Source of the DNA: Desulfatibacillum aliphaticivorans DSM 15576
GTDB taxonomy: Bacteria; Desulfobacterota; Desulfobacteria; Desulfobacterales; Desulfatibacillaceae
DNA: 64,000 nucleotides
Assembly (NCBI RefSeq): GCF_000429905.1
Contig: NZ_AUCT01000003.1
Coordinates: 1 to 64,000, forward strand
Reading direction: 5' to 3'
Under the pieces are notes generated by a model. It did not search any database, was not told the DNA's origin, and saw only the letters and a program-made list of their open reading frames with translations. Positions 41,227 through 51,016 of the stretch are shown piece by piece; positions within the stretch are counted from its first letter, which is position 1; every line of letters begins with the position of its first letter. A program made the translations under genes and the position numbers.

Positions 41227-42055
41227 TGTTTGCGTCTCCTGTTGCGGAAACCGTCTTGATTTCCCGTTTGCCTTGCAGGCGCTCATCCAAATAAGAACGC
41301 ACCTTTTGATAGATTTCCCGGGCCTCCCGGCAGGGAGGCAGGGTCCGGGCGATTTTTTCCAGATACGCCCTTTTGTTCAACAGCACAAATGACTTGTCGA
41401 TATTCAGGTCAAAAACCCACCCCATTTGCAACACCATAAAATCCGGAGCGGTTTTCAAATCCAGGGAGTTGACGATGCCCCCGGCCATAATGTCTTTGTG
41501 CACGTTTTGCGAAATGCTTCGATCTCCAGGCAGCCCCAATTCCACGGTTTCCTTGGGCGCTTCCATTTTTCCGTTGTAATGGGCGCACACCACCCGCCAG
41601 ATGTCCAGCTTGTCCGCGTCCCGGAGCAGGCGAAGAAAGAACTCCCCTTCCGGGGACGCATCCGCCGGGACTTCCTTTTTGTTATGCCATTTTACGCAAT
41701 ACAAAATCAGCCGCCGTTCACATTCAGGAAAGTCCTCCAGCAGGTTTTCCCTGGCGATAATTTCCGCGCTTTCATCCCCGTGGTCCACGCTGACGGCGTC
41801 CACAAAGGTTTTGAACCTGGCATACTGGGTGAATCGCCCCACGTCGTGAAGTAGAGCCATCATCCTGGCAAGGCGCATTTCACGGGACGAAAGAAACAGG
41901 GACTTGCCCAGCACTCCGATTTCGCCCATGACCCGAAAAGTATGCCGGGTTTTCAGGGCGCAAGCGTCCCAAACCTGGCCGTCGTCTCCGCAAAAGCTGC
42001 TGGCATAGTTGCGGAACCATGCGGTGTATCGGCTTATGTCTTGCCCAGGGCGCAT
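41219..42055 (-). CDS. HD-domain phosphohydrolase-like protein
   Basis: 278 residues from ATG 42055, 5 bp after the PEP gene stop (a start at 42097 would overlap that gene by 38 bp). HD superfamily metal motif: HTFRVMGEI, then the HD pair in ALLHDVGRFTQYARF, and a third site VDHGDESAEII. HD proteins hydrolyse phosphomonoesters or phosphodiesters, often nucleotides. The substrate is unknown. Tightly packed between a PEP/pyruvate-binding gene and a Rieske-like gene on one transcript. Confidence 0.75.
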   Translation of the reverse strand: MRPGQDISRYTAWFRNYASSFCGDDGQVWDACALKTRHTFRVMGEIGVLGKSLFLSSREMRLARMMALLHDVGRFTQYARFKTFVDAVSVDHGDESAEIIARENLLEDFPECERRLILYCVKWHNKKEVPADASPEGEFFLRLLRDADKLDIWRVVCAHYNGKMEAPKETVELGLPGDRSISQNVHKDIMAGGIVNSLDLKTAPDFMVLQMGWVFDLNIDKSFVLLNKRAYLEKIARTLPPCREAREIYQKVRSYLDERLQGKREIKTVSATGDANNG

Positions 42056-42059
42056 GATA

Positions 42060-43298
42060 TCAGAGCTTATGCACGGACGGCTTTTCATCAGGATCAATTT
42101 CCACGGCGATGGTGTCGCCGGTCTTAAAGCCCAGGCGGAAGAAGCTCTTGATCACCTCATCATGCCGGTCCATGTTCCAATATACGGACCAGACCGGGTT
42201 TCTTAGGGTGTCAATGCCGTACGCGTCATGGGAGCATAGGTTGATCCTGAACTTGTCCTTGGCGATGAGCGTATCCGCTTCAGCCAGAAAGTAGTCCATT
42301 TGATATAGATTGGTGTGAAGGGCTTTGGCCAACTGGCCGTGAATTTCAGGGTACTCATCCAGGTAATGATTGGCGACCTGGTACAATTCCTTCGGATCCC
42401 TGGTGGAAAGGCGAAGCACGGCGTAACGTTCGTGCCAGATGGCGAACTCCTCCATATCCCGCTCATATCCCCGGATCAGGGAAAGGAGATCCTCTATGGT
42501 GGTTTTCTCGCCGTCCTCCCGGCCCAGGACGATGTCCTCGCATTTGGAAATGACCTCCAGATAAAACGCGTTGTTGTCCATGACGAACAAGGGGCGCTCC
42601 CTGTAATTCCTGCGCCGGCGGATCCTGCGCACGCCGTCCAGCTTGATGCGGGTTTCACTGTCCTTGAAGGCCCGGGTGTCTATGGATGATATATCCTTGG
42701 CCTGAACCACAAAGACCTCTCCGGTGGTGGACACGATGAATTCGATCTCACACCGGAAGCCTAAAAAGGCCTGGATTTCCTGGGACATATGCAGAAGTTT
42801 GATATCGTGAGGGGTGTTGGTGATATAAGGATCCCGCTGGACTTTGTGACTCCGGTCCATGCTGTAGCCGAACTCCCAATGGTCCCCCACCATCTTGGCC
42901 ATGATGCTGGCGCCGCTGATAAAGGGCATGACGATAACGCCCATGTCGTCCAGCTTAAGCTCCGGAGCGTTATTGAAAATCTGCTGGCGCATGATGGCCA
43001 GCTTTTTGGCCTTGCGGGCGGATTTGATAATCCGCTTTCTGGCGTATTTAATGCCCCCTATGTCGGCGTAGGTTTCCAGAGAGTCGAAGGTGCCGCCTTT
43101 ATAATACTCCTCCATGGGGTGGGCGCTTCTGGCGATTACTTTGAAGTCGTCCGAAAACCGGCCTAAAAAATCCTCCAACTCTTTAAAGGAGTCCTTTTCG
43201 AAATCTTCAGCAGGGATGTAAATAAAATCCGGCACATTAAAATTGCCCTGTTTTAACAAGGCCAAAAGCCTGGCTTTTTCCGGCAGCATCTTTTCCAC
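42060..43298 (-). CDS. PEP/pyruvate-binding domain protein
   Basis: 412 residues from GTG 43298 (GGAGG 5 nt upstream; a TTG at 43331 is possible). The ATP-grasp-like N-terminal domain of PEP synthase/PPDK is visible: FKVIARSAHPMEEYYKGGTF, VIVMPFISGASIMAKMV and FRCEIEFIVSTTGEVFVVQ. No His-carrying swivelling domain or PEP-barrel follows, so it cannot be a complete PEP synthase. Many such partial proteins phosphorylate other substrates or are inactive relatives. It is the first gene of the operon with the HD and Rieske-like genes. Confidence 0.75.
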   Translation of the reverse strand: MEKMLPEKARLLALLKQGNFNVPDFIYIPAEDFEKDSFKELEDFLGRFSDDFKVIARSAHPMEEYYKGGTFDSLETYADIGGIKYARKRIIKSARKAKKLAIMRQQIFNNAPELKLDDMGVIVMPFISGASIMAKMVGDHWEFGYSMDRSHKVQRDPYITNTPHDIKLLHMSQEIQAFLGFRCEIEFIVSTTGEVFVVQAKDISSIDTRAFKDSETRIKLDGVRRIRRRRNYRERPLFVMDNNAFYLEVISKCEDIVLGREDGEKTTIEDLLSLIRGYERDMEEFAIWHERYAVLRLSTRDPKELYQVANHYLDEYPEIHGQLAKALHTNLYQMDYFLAEADTLIAKDKFRINLCSHDAYGIDTLRNPVWSVYWNMDRHDEVIKSFFRLGFKTGDTIAVEIDPDEKPSVHKL

Positions 43299-43500
43299 CG
43301 CAGCCTCCGACGCATAGAATGAAAATACCAATTTGCAAATTTAGATGACCACAAAACCTTAACTGAAAAATCATACCATACACAGTGCTTGACTTCAACA
43401 TAACGCGTGGGAAAACAAAGGGAGACTGGTTAAATTACAGGGTCGATGGGGACCGGCTTTCAACCTTGGCTGATCGGCCAGGCAATAATTCGCCTTGCGA

Positions 43501-44133
43501 CTACCGGGTGAAGGGATTGGACGCTTTTTCCCGGCCAATTGTGGTGGTGGGCTCCGGACCGTAGTCATGCCCCGGCAAAACCACAGTTTCCTCCGGCAGA
43601 ACATACAGGCGCTCTTTGATGCTCTTGACCAGCACCTTCAACGACGCCCCGGGAAACCAGGTCGCTCCGATGGATCCCGCAAACAGCGTGTCTCCGGAAA
43701 AAAGACGGCCCTCCCCCAGCAGACAAATCCCTCCCGGACTGTGGCCGGGGGTGTGCATCACCTCAAGCTGGGTTTCTCCAATGGAAATCCGGTCTCCATC
43801 CTCCAGGAGGACGTCTGCGGGCGGGGATTTCCTGCCGCCCATCATCCTGCACGCAACGGCGCCAAACAAGGAGGTCAGCATCTTTGCGTCCTTGTTGTGG
43901 ATGTACAGGCGAGCCCCGGTCGCCGAAATAATGCCGGCATTCCCGCAAATATGGTCGAAATGGCCGTGGGTGTTGATGACGTGCGTGACCTTGCCCCCCA
44001 TTTCGTCAACCTGCCCCAATATGGTTGAAGCATCGAATGCCGGGTCGATAAGCGCGCAGTTTTTTGTGACGGGGTCCTGAATCACATAACAAAAAACCCC
44101 CATGGAACCGCCCAGGACTTGACGAATGATCAA
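43501..44133 (-). CDS. Metallo-beta-lactamase-fold hydrolase, glyoxalase II-like
   Basis: 210 residues from TTG with GGAGGGG upstream. The zinc motif HGHFDHICGN matches HxHxDH, with later His in MHTPGHSPGGICLL and an Asp in LFSGDTLFAG. Stand-alone enzymes of this branch hydrolyse thioesters or other labile esters. The next gene on the other strand is the FetAB pair; no functional link is evident. Confidence 0.85.
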   Translation of the reverse strand: MIIRQVLGGSMGVFCYVIQDPVTKNCALIDPAFDASTILGQVDEMGGKVTHVINTHGHFDHICGNAGIISATGARLYIHNKDAKMLTSLFGAVACRMMGGRKSPPADVLLEDGDRISIGETQLEVMHTPGHSPGGICLLGEGRLFSGDTLFAGSIGATWFPGASLKVLVKSIKERLYVLPEETVVLPGHDYGPEPTTTIGREKASNPFTR

Positions 44134-44260
44134 AGGCCCCTCCTTTTTTTTAATGAATAAAGCGCATCGGCGCCGTCAAGAAGTTGCTCTCAATGAAGGA
44201 TTGTGTTTATCATGCTCCGAAGTTTCAGTCAAAATCATCCCGTTTACAGAGATCATCGAC

Positions 44261-44932
44261 ATGGAAGACCAAACCGTATTGGAATGCCGAAATCTGGGGT
44301 TTGCTTACGAAAACAACAAGGACCTTTTTTCGGAAGTCAACCTGAAGGTTCCAGCCGGCGCTTTTGTGCAGATTCAAGGAGCTTCGGGGACGGGAAAGTC
44401 CACGTTTTTGCGGCTTCTTAACCGGCTGGCGATTCCCGCAAAGGGGGCCGTGCTATTCAAGGGAAAGGACCTGCAGGAATTAGAGGGGCCCGAATTAAGA
44501 ACCCGGATTGTCTACCTTCAGCAAACGCCCACGTTGATCCAGGGCAGCGTACGCCACAACCTTGTGCTGCCTTTCCGGTTCTCCCAAAACAAAAAGCGTC
44601 AGGCTCCTGAAGATGACGAACTCCGAAAGGGTCTCCAGCGTTTTATGCTGGATGAAATCAGCCTGGAGCAATCGGCCCTGGATCTCTCCGTAGGGCAGCG
44701 CCAGCGTTTATGCCTGCTGAGGGCCATCTTGCTTTCGCCCGACGTCCTGCTGTTGGACGAACCCACAAGCGCCCTGGACAGGGACAGCCGTCAGGCGGTG
44801 GTGGACGTGGTAAACAAGCTGCGCCGGGAGGACAATATAACCATGTTTCTGGTGGCCCACACGGAGTTTTCCATCGAATCGGAGAAGGTTATTTATTGCA
44901 CCTTGCATAACGGAAAAATGGAGGTCCAATGA
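44261..44932 (+). CDS. fetA: ABC transporter ATP-binding protein, FetA/YbbL-like
   Basis: 223 residues. Walker A GASGTGKSTF (about 40), Q-loop YLQQTPTLIQGSV, signature LSVGQRQRL (about 141), Walker B VLLLDEPTSALD (about 162), and the H-loop VAHTEF. It ends overlapping the next ATG (ATGA), the FetB-like permease. In E. coli FetAB exports iron and lowers oxidative stress. ATG 44261 is chosen because the family domain begins there; the upstream stretch from 44126 is low-complexity. Confidence 0.8.
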   Translation: MEDQTVLECRNLGFAYENNKDLFSEVNLKVPAGAFVQIQGASGTGKSTFLRLLNRLAIPAKGAVLFKGKDLQELEGPELRTRIVYLQQTPTLIQGSVRHNLVLPFRFSQNKKRQAPEDDELRKGLQRFMLDEISLEQSALDLSVGQRQRLCLLRAILLSPDVLLLDEPTSALDRDSRQAVVDVVNKLRREDNITMFLVAHTEFSIESEKVIYCTLHNGKMEVQ

Positions 44933-45726
44933 GTCAGGTCGTACACATCAGCCTCTGGCAGTTGGGGCTTGGAACGATTTTCATCCTCATAGCCGGGGCG
45001 ACCTCCTTGATTTATAAGCTGGGGCTGGAGAAGGACCTGTTCTGGGGGGCTGTTCGCACCTTTGCCCAGCTGTTTTTAATGGGCTACGCCTTAACCATTA
45101 TTTTCACCTTAAACCTCGGCTGGATGGTCCTGGCCATCTACGCGGTGATGATCGGCTTCGCCGCCCTGACCGTGCGCGGCAGGGTCAAAGAAAAGCAGGT
45201 TCCCATCCTAATCCCGACCTTCGTCTCCATGCTGACCAGCTACATGCTTGTGAGCATTCTTATAACCGGCGTTATTGTCGGCGTGGATCCTTGGTGGCAG
45301 CCCCGATATTTTCTAACCTTGGGGGGCATGGTCGTGGGCAATTCCATGACCGCTGTGGCTATCTCCCTGGAACGCCTGTTTGCTGAGCTGAGACAGCGCT
45401 CCAACGAGGTGGAAATGATGCTTTGCCTGGGCGCCGATTACAAGGAGGCCAGCCACCCCATGCTGGCGGAAGCCTTAAAAGCCGGCATGATCCCCTCCAT
45501 CAATTCCATGATTGGCGCAGGGATCGTGTTTATACCCGGCATGATGACCGGCCAAATTCTGGCGGGCGCCGATCCCCTGGAAGCCATCCGCTACCAGATT
45601 GTGGTGATGCTCATGTTGGTGGGATCCACGGCATTGGGGTCTTTGCTTATCACCCTGCTGGTCCGGAGAAAATGTTTCGGCGCAGCCCAGGAACTAAGAT
45701 TGACCAAAACCAAGGGGCTTTCCTAA
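44929..45726 (+). CDS. fetB: ABC transporter permease, FetB/YbbM-like (UPF0014)
   Basis: 265 residues, about seven membrane helices. Family hallmarks: the AVRTFAQLFLMGYALTIIF stretch, GGMVVGNSMTAVAISLERL, the LGADYKEASHPMLAEALKAGMIPSINSM cytoplasmic loop and PGMMTGQILAGADPLEAI. Iron export partner of FetA. The gene starts inside the last codon of fetA, so both are made together. Local iron control is not visible in the upstream sequence. Confidence 0.85.
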   Translation: MSQVVHISLWQLGLGTIFILIAGATSLIYKLGLEKDLFWGAVRTFAQLFLMGYALTIIFTLNLGWMVLAIYAVMIGFAALTVRGRVKEKQVPILIPTFVSMLTSYMLVSILITGVIVGVDPWWQPRYFLTLGGMVVGNSMTAVAISLERLFAELRQRSNEVEMMLCLGADYKEASHPMLAEALKAGMIPSINSMIGAGIVFIPGMMTGQILAGADPLEAIRYQIVVMLMLVGSTALGSLLITLLVRRKCFGAAQELRLTKTKGLS

Positions 45727-45752
45727 TCAAACCACTCAATACATAGGCGCAC

Positions 45753-46607
45753 ATGCTTGAAATCTTACAGAATATTGGAATTTTCGCCTTGGATTCCCTC
45801 AAGACGACGGGCATGATCCTGCTCATGATCATGGGGCCGGGCATGCTCTTCGCCCTGATTATGAACAGCGTCTCCACCCGGTTGAAATCCGAATTATGGA
45901 ACTTGCTGGGCCGAAAGCTATACCTGGCCGCCTTTGGATGGTTGGGAGTAAGCGTGCACGAGCTGGGGCACGCCGTCATGTGCCTTTTATTCGGGCATAA
46001 AATCAACAAGTTGCAACTCTTTGCGCCGGATCAAAAATCAGGAACCCTGGGCGCCGTGAATCACAGCTTCAATCCCCGCAATCCATACCAGGTGGTGGGC
46101 AATTTCTTTATAGCCCTCGGCCCTGTCATCCTGGGAGTCGCAGTTATTTGGGCGGCGGCGCATTTTTTGCTTCCCCACGGAATTGCAAGCCTGGACATCT
46201 CCGTCAAATGGTCCGATTTCCGATCCCTGGACTCCTTTTTAAGATTGGCCGCTTCCTCCTGGGACGCCGCAAAGGACATGCTGGACGACCTGTTCACCAA
46301 GGCAGTCTGGAGCCAATGGCAGACCTGGGTTTTTACCTATATCCTCATTTGCGTGGGAAGCGGCATTTCCCTTTCGTGGTCCGACATATCCGGCGGGATT
46401 GAAGGATTCCTGGCCTTCTTTGTTCTGTTGTTTATCGCCGTGCTTATCGCTGCGTATTTGGACAGCATACCCACCCAGCAAATCAAAGCCTTAAGCCGGG
46501 CTATAGCAAACGTGTATCCCTTTATGCTTTTCGCCCTGGCTTTAAACGCCATGCTGGCCGTGTCTGTTTTCCTGCTCAACACATTGAAAGAATCTATAAA
46601 AAGTTAA
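45753..46607 (+). CDS. M50-like membrane zinc metalloprotease
   Basis: 284 residues, about six membrane segments. The first zinc motif HELGHAVM lies around residue 68 between hydrophobic segments, as in site-2-protease-like M50 enzymes. No second NPDG-type Asp motif is certain. It lies 26 bp after fetB on the same strand, possibly as a tail gene of that operon. Substrate unknown; it may not be a true protease. Confidence 0.65.
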   Translation: MLEILQNIGIFALDSLKTTGMILLMIMGPGMLFALIMNSVSTRLKSELWNLLGRKLYLAAFGWLGVSVHELGHAVMCLLFGHKINKLQLFAPDQKSGTLGAVNHSFNPRNPYQVVGNFFIALGPVILGVAVIWAAAHFLLPHGIASLDISVKWSDFRSLDSFLRLAASSWDAAKDMLDDLFTKAVWSQWQTWVFTYILICVGSGISLSWSDISGGIEGFLAFFVLLFIAVLIAAYLDSIPTQQIKALSRAIANVYPFMLFALALNAMLAVSVFLLNTLKESIKS

Positions 46608-46679
46608 ATATTTTGCGTCAAATTCCGATAATAAGATTAAGAGGCTTAGCTCGCGAATCAATGATCGGACGGAGGCGCC

Positions 46680-47138
46680 ATGTACTCTATCAAGAACGAC
46701 GCGGCAAAAAATCGTCTTTACGTTACCATCGGAGTCCTCAAAACCAGAGATTCGTGCAACTTGGTCAACGCCATGTTAAAGCGGGCTTCCAAAATGCGAA
46801 GAGGATTTACGCTTTTATTGGACCTCTCCACATTCAAGCCGACCTCGGAACTGGCGACCCAACATATTTGCACAGGAATAGATTACCTGCAAAAGCAAGG
46901 CCTTGGATATATAGCCAAGGTATCCTGCCCCATGGAGGCTATGGCTGATATTGACGTTTTCTGCATTCCTTACGGCATGGAATGCCAAACGGCGGCTACA
47001 GCAGCAGAAGCGGACAAAATATTGGATTGGTGGGCGGCGGCGCAAGAAGCCAAGGGCGCCATGATAGAAAAAGGCGCAGCCCCCGCTTTTCAGGAATACA
47101 ATCCGCCTGACTGTGTTTTCCTTTCACCGCAGGATTAA
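46680..47138 (+). CDS. STAS/SpoIIAA-like protein of unknown role
   Basis: 152 residues; GGAGG lies 6 nt before the ATG. The order of a beta strand (NRLYVTIGV), a helix (NLVNAMLKRASK), the strand GFTLLLDLSTFKP, a helix and GLGYIAKVS fits a SpoIIAA/STAS-like fold, though the family is not named. The C-terminal half is helical (AEADKILDWWAAAQEAK). It lies 72 bp after the M50-like gene on the same strand. Confidence 0.5.
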   Translation: MYSIKNDAAKNRLYVTIGVLKTRDSCNLVNAMLKRASKMRRGFTLLLDLSTFKPTSELATQHICTGIDYLQKQGLGYIAKVSCPMEAMADIDVFCIPYGMECQTAATAAEADKILDWWAAAQEAKGAMIEKGAAPAFQEYNPPDCVFLSPQD

Positions 47139-47142
47139 CGCG

Positions 47143-47967
47143 TCAGCTTATTTCCAGCTCATCCCCCACACATAACCGGTTGATCTTAAAAGCCTGGTAA
47201 AAGGCGCTTAAAGCCGGAAGGGCCGTGCAATGATTAGGGAACAGAGACTCCACGCCCTGGCCGCGGAAGTAGTCGATGGTTTTTTCAACCACTTTCGAAT
47301 CGTCCAGCAAATGAAATCCCCCGATCACCGTGCGGATGCATCCCTGCCCGGTCACCTTTTTAGCGTACTCGCAAATATTGCAGATCCCGGCGTGCGAGCA
47401 CCCGGTAATCACAACCAGGCCATTGGGCGTCGTAACAGCCAGCGCCGTGTCGTCGGGGAGTAATTCGGGACGCTTTTCTCCGTCTTCCATATAGTAATAA
47501 GACGTGGATTGGGACTCGAAATCGTTCTCCCGCGGAATCTCGCCCAAAAACCACATGTTCTCGCTGACCTTATAAGGTCCGGAGCTTTCGATCAAATCGA
47601 ACCTTTCCATGATCTGATCCCGGCTCATGGCCATGCCGTTAAACTGGCCGGAAGGCTTTCTGCGGTCCCGGAACGCCATGGGATGAAGCAGCAAGGGTTT
47701 GCGAATTCCCGCGTTGGACAAAGGCCCAAGGCCGTCCGCATGGTCCCAATGGCCATGGCTGAGGACGATCAAATCGGCGGAGTCCAGGTTGACGCCGGCC
47801 AGAGCGGCGTTATACAAAACGATCTCTGAAGGGCCTGTGTCAAACAGCACATTCTTTTCCCCTTGAATGAATATGGACAAGCCGTGCTGGCCGGAAAATT
47901 TTTTGTCCAGAAAACCCATGCGGGCCTGATCCTCGCAAAGAAACGTTAACTTACATTCCTTCTTCAT
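47143..47967 (-). CDS. MBL-fold hydrolase, pterin phosphate synthase-like branch
   Basis: 274 residues from ATG 47967 with GGGAGGAG upstream. Zinc motif VLSHGHWDHADGL, N-terminal FDTGPSEIV, then the second site in VVITGCSHAGICNI, a pattern seen in the ribofuranosylaminobenzene-phosphate synthase-like branch of the fold. Probably hydrolyses a phosphate ester or related bond; the substrate is unknown. Stand-alone gene, convergent with the STAS-like gene. Confidence 0.8.
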   Translation of the reverse strand: MKKECKLTFLCEDQARMGFLDKKFSGQHGLSIFIQGEKNVLFDTGPSEIVLYNAALAGVNLDSADLIVLSHGHWDHADGLGPLSNAGIRKPLLLHPMAFRDRRKPSGQFNGMAMSRDQIMERFDLIESSGPYKVSENMWFLGEIPRENDFESQSTSYYYMEDGEKRPELLPDDTALAVTTPNGLVVITGCSHAGICNICEYAKKVTGQGCIRTVIGGFHLLDDSKVVEKTIDYFRGQGVESLFPNHCTALPALSAFYQAFKINRLCVGDELEIS

Positions 47968-48211
47968 TGCTACTCCTCCCAAAATCAGACAGTTACTTTC
48001 AATAGAAACCCGGGTTCAGAACTGGGCTGGAATACATAGCGTGTATAAATATGTCAAATTCATATTTTCTATAAATAAGGGCGTCAGATCTAAATCCTTA
48101 CACATATTGCAATTTAGTAAATACATTTCAAGCTGTTAGGGCAAGGCTTAAATCTGATTAAATAAATGGGGATAGATGGGATGAACGGAGCGTCTTACTA
48201 TATGCGCCCTT

Positions 48212-49420
48212 TTAGTTTCTTTGCAGGACCATGATGCTGATGTCGTCGGAAAAGGAGCCGCTTCCGTGAAAGCGGAACAATTCCTCCGCGGTTGTTCGCA
48301 TGACGCTTTCCAGGTCCTGCGAGCGGCTGTCTTCCAGCAATTGCATGAGCCGCTTTTGGGAAAACTCATTATCCTGGTCGTCGCGGCACTCGGTGATGCC
48401 GTCGGAATACAGATAAAGCCGGTCGCCGGGGTTCAGGGTGAACTCGTATCCGGAATACTCGGCGTTTTCCAAAAGCCCCACGGGAAAGCCTCCATTGCCG
48501 ATGGTTTCCAGGGCGCCCTGGCTTGGTACGCGTATGGGATGGGGGTGGCCCGCCTGGGTTAGGATGGTGCGGCCGGTTCGCACGTCTGTTATTCCCAGGA
48601 TCATGGTGAAGTAGGCCTGCAGAGTGTCGCTGCTTTGAAACAGGAGGTTCAGCTTGGCGGCCATGTCCTCAGGGGAAAGCAGCGTTCCCGAGCCGTTTCG
48701 AGATATGCCGGTAGTCATGGCCTCCTCCCATATCAGGGAGGTGAGGGTTTTGCTGACGGTCACGGAAAGCATGGCCGCGGGAACTCCGTGGCCGGAGATG
48801 TCCAGGATGAAAAAGGCGATATGGTTGTCCCCCAAGGGGAAAAAGTTGAACATATCCCCGCCCACAATGGCGCAGGGCATGAACAGGGAGCCGAAACTGA
48901 ACCCGTTAAGTTCGCCGGTCTGGGCGGGCAATAGGCTTTGCTGAACCGAGGCCGCCACTTGGAGGTCCTTGGTGATAATGTCGTTGGAGCGGGAGAGGTT
49001 GATATTGGATTGAGACAGTGCCTCGTTTTTGACTTTGAGCTCTTTTTCCAGGCTCAGGATTCTTTCAGCCGCCGTGATCCGGGCCTTGAGTTCTCCGGCG
49101 TTAAAAGGCTTGGATATGAAGTCGTCGGCCCCGGCTTCCAGGCCTTCCATCAATTCGGACTTGCTTGTTTTTGCGGTAAGCAGAATCAGGTAGGTGTACG
49201 AGGACAGAGAGCTTTGCCGGATTTTTTTGCACAAGGCCGGGCCTTCCATGCCAGGCATCATCCAGTCTATCACGGCAAGGCGGGGCGCCTCCGGATCCTG
49301 CAAAATCTCCCAGGCCTGGGCCCCGTCCTGGGCCGTAACAACCTCATAACCCCATTTGGACAAGAGAGTTTTAAGGGCTATCTGAACTGTTCTGTCATCA
49401 TCAGCGACGAGTATTTTCAT
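48212..49420 (-). CDS. Response regulator with SpoIIE-type PP2C phosphatase output
   Basis: 402 residues. A receiver domain (ILVADDDRTVQIALKTLL, phospho-Asp in AVIDWMMPGMEG, Lys in DDFISKPFN) is followed by a coiled linker and a PP2C/SpoIIE phosphatase domain (IVGGDMFNFF, FFILDISGHGVPAAMLSV, LYLYSDGITECRD, SGSFSDDISIMVLQRN) with metal-binding Asp residues. It acts on a phosphorylated anti-sigma factor antagonist or similar STAS protein; none certain is adjacent, though the gene at 46680 could be one. ATG 49420 begins the receiver domain; upstream frames are not supported. Confidence 0.8.
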   Translation of the reverse strand: MKILVADDDRTVQIALKTLLSKWGYEVVTAQDGAQAWEILQDPEAPRLAVIDWMMPGMEGPALCKKIRQSSLSSYTYLILLTAKTSKSELMEGLEAGADDFISKPFNAGELKARITAAERILSLEKELKVKNEALSQSNINLSRSNDIITKDLQVAASVQQSLLPAQTGELNGFSFGSLFMPCAIVGGDMFNFFPLGDNHIAFFILDISGHGVPAAMLSVTVSKTLTSLIWEEAMTTGISRNGSGTLLSPEDMAAKLNLLFQSSDTLQAYFTMILGITDVRTGRTILTQAGHPHPIRVPSQGALETIGNGGFPVGLLENAEYSGYEFTLNPGDRLYLYSDGITECRDDQDNEFSQKRLMQLLEDSRSQDLESVMRTTAEELFRFHGSGSFSDDISIMVLQRN

Positions 49421-49730
49421 AGCGGTATGGTCGAAATTTCCCGCCTCCTTCAGGTTTTTGATTCCGTTTCTTAAGGCCTGGTCATAAAATCGGCTTTTAG
49501 GCTGTGTTCCTTTAGAATCTATTTTACGGAACCAGGAAGCGCTGATCAAAGAAAAAATTGTTCCAAGCGACGCGCCCCCCGAAATGAGTACAAATTAATC
49601 TTGATATTCTATAGGGAAATTGATATGGATTAATGATAATCAATGCATTTTGAACAGATTGGCCTTACTCGGATTTTTTGTAGATTAAACCCTTTAATTT
49701 TGCATCTACACTCGAAACACCCGGTAAAAT
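49421..49730. other. Divergent intergenic region
   Basis: About 310 bp between the phosphatase gene and the DUF4388 gene. AT-rich in the right half (49590-49700). Promoters for both genes should be here; TATTCTATAG and similar -10-like sequences occur but no firm assignment is possible. Confidence 0.45.
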
Positions 49731-50894
49731 ATGAAGCCTTCCATAGCGCTTAAAGGTCAGTTGGATTTTGTCAGTCTGGCTCAAGTCATTCAATTTTTAT
49801 CATCCAATTCCAGCAACGGCGCTCTTGTTCTTAAAAGCCCGTACATAAATCAACCGGGGGTGATCTGTTTTAACAAAGGCATAATCACCAATGCCTTTTG
49901 CGGCGATTTACAGGGGATCGACGCTGCATACTCCCTGTTCGGCTGGACCGAAGGGGAGTTTGAATTCGACGTAAACCGCGTGGAAACTGAACGGGTCATC
50001 ACTCAAAGCCTGATGGAAATCATCATGGAAGGCGCCCGGATGCTGGACGAAGGGCGCATCCAGGAACTGGGCGCGGAAAACCAGGATATCGCCAAGCCCT
50101 TCCGGCCTCACCTGGAAGAAGGCGTGAACTTCATCCCCAGCCCGGACGTGGACTACTCGTACGTGGTGGAAGAGGAGATTTTCTCCCCGGGCCAGAACAT
50201 TGTTGAGGAAGGCAACCACGGCAACTGGATTTGCGTCATCCTGGACGGATATGCGGACGTGATCAAAGACACCAAAAAGGGGCCTTTCACCCTATGCAGA
50301 ATCGGGCCGGGCGCTTTGATCGGAGACATCGCCATCGTCCTGAAAAAGGAGAACGTACGGCGCGCGTCCGTCATATCCGTGGACGAAGTCACCTTGGGCG
50401 TTCTGGATCTGGAGCGTATTCACCGGGAACTGGCCCTCATGTCCCGAAGCCTCCGCGGCGTTCTTTTGGGGCTCAACCGCCGGTTGGCCGAAGTCAATCA
50501 TAATCTGTCCAGGCTGCACGTGTCCGACAAAACCTACGACATCAAAAGCCTGAGCGGCAGGGACGTCTTTGATTTCAACCGGAGCGACAAGCTCTTCACC
50601 ATCACGCAAGGCTGGGCTTCCCTGGTCGCCAAAGGCTCGCAAGGATACGTAAAAGTCGCCGAAATGGAGCATGGCGATTTTGTGGGCCGGGTTCCTTTTC
50701 TGGATTTGGGCCACGAGCCGAGCCAGGCCGTCCTGCTGCCTTCCGAGGACTTCGCCGTGGAGGAACTGCCCACCGAAGACATCGTCGCCGAGTACGAAAA
50801 CTCCTCCAACATGATTCAATGCATTGCCAGCTACATCTCCAACTGCGTCGCAGCCACCACCATGCAAATCCGTGGAACCGGCAAAAACGACTAG
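49731..50894 (+). CDS. DUF4388 and cyclic-nucleotide-binding domain protein
   Basis: 387 residues. The N-terminal DUF4388 (ALKGQLDFVSLAQVIQFLSS, NGALVLKSP, CFNKGIITNAFCGDLQG, FGWTEGEFEFD) occurs in many delta-proteobacterial signalling proteins, often with receiver domains. A cNMP-type beta-roll follows (FSPGQNIVEEGNHGNWICVI, CRIGPGALIGDIAIVLKKENV, VISVDEVTLGVLDLERI), with a second partial copy near the C-terminus. A typical CRP helix-turn-helix is not visible, so it probably transmits a signal to another protein rather than DNA. Lies divergent from the phosphatase gene. Confidence 0.75.
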   Translation: MKPSIALKGQLDFVSLAQVIQFLSSNSSNGALVLKSPYINQPGVICFNKGIITNAFCGDLQGIDAAYSLFGWTEGEFEFDVNRVETERVITQSLMEIIMEGARMLDEGRIQELGAENQDIAKPFRPHLEEGVNFIPSPDVDYSYVVEEEIFSPGQNIVEEGNHGNWICVILDGYADVIKDTKKGPFTLCRIGPGALIGDIAIVLKKENVRRASVISVDEVTLGVLDLERIHRELALMSRSLRGVLLGLNRRLAEVNHNLSRLHVSDKTYDIKSLSGRDVFDFNRSDKLFTITQGWASLVAKGSQGYVKVAEMEHGDFVGRVPFLDLGHEPSQAVLLPSEDFAVEELPTEDIVAEYENSSNMIQCIASYISNCVAATTMQIRGTGKND

Positions 50895-51016
50895 CCCTCC
50901 GAACCGTACGAGCGTTTCTCCCGCACACGGCTCTCCTGTCGATGGTTTCCTCATCGGGATTGGCGCGCTTCAAGCCAAGTTTCCTCCATGGTGAAAAGGA
51001 GCCGCATTGAGGCCCC

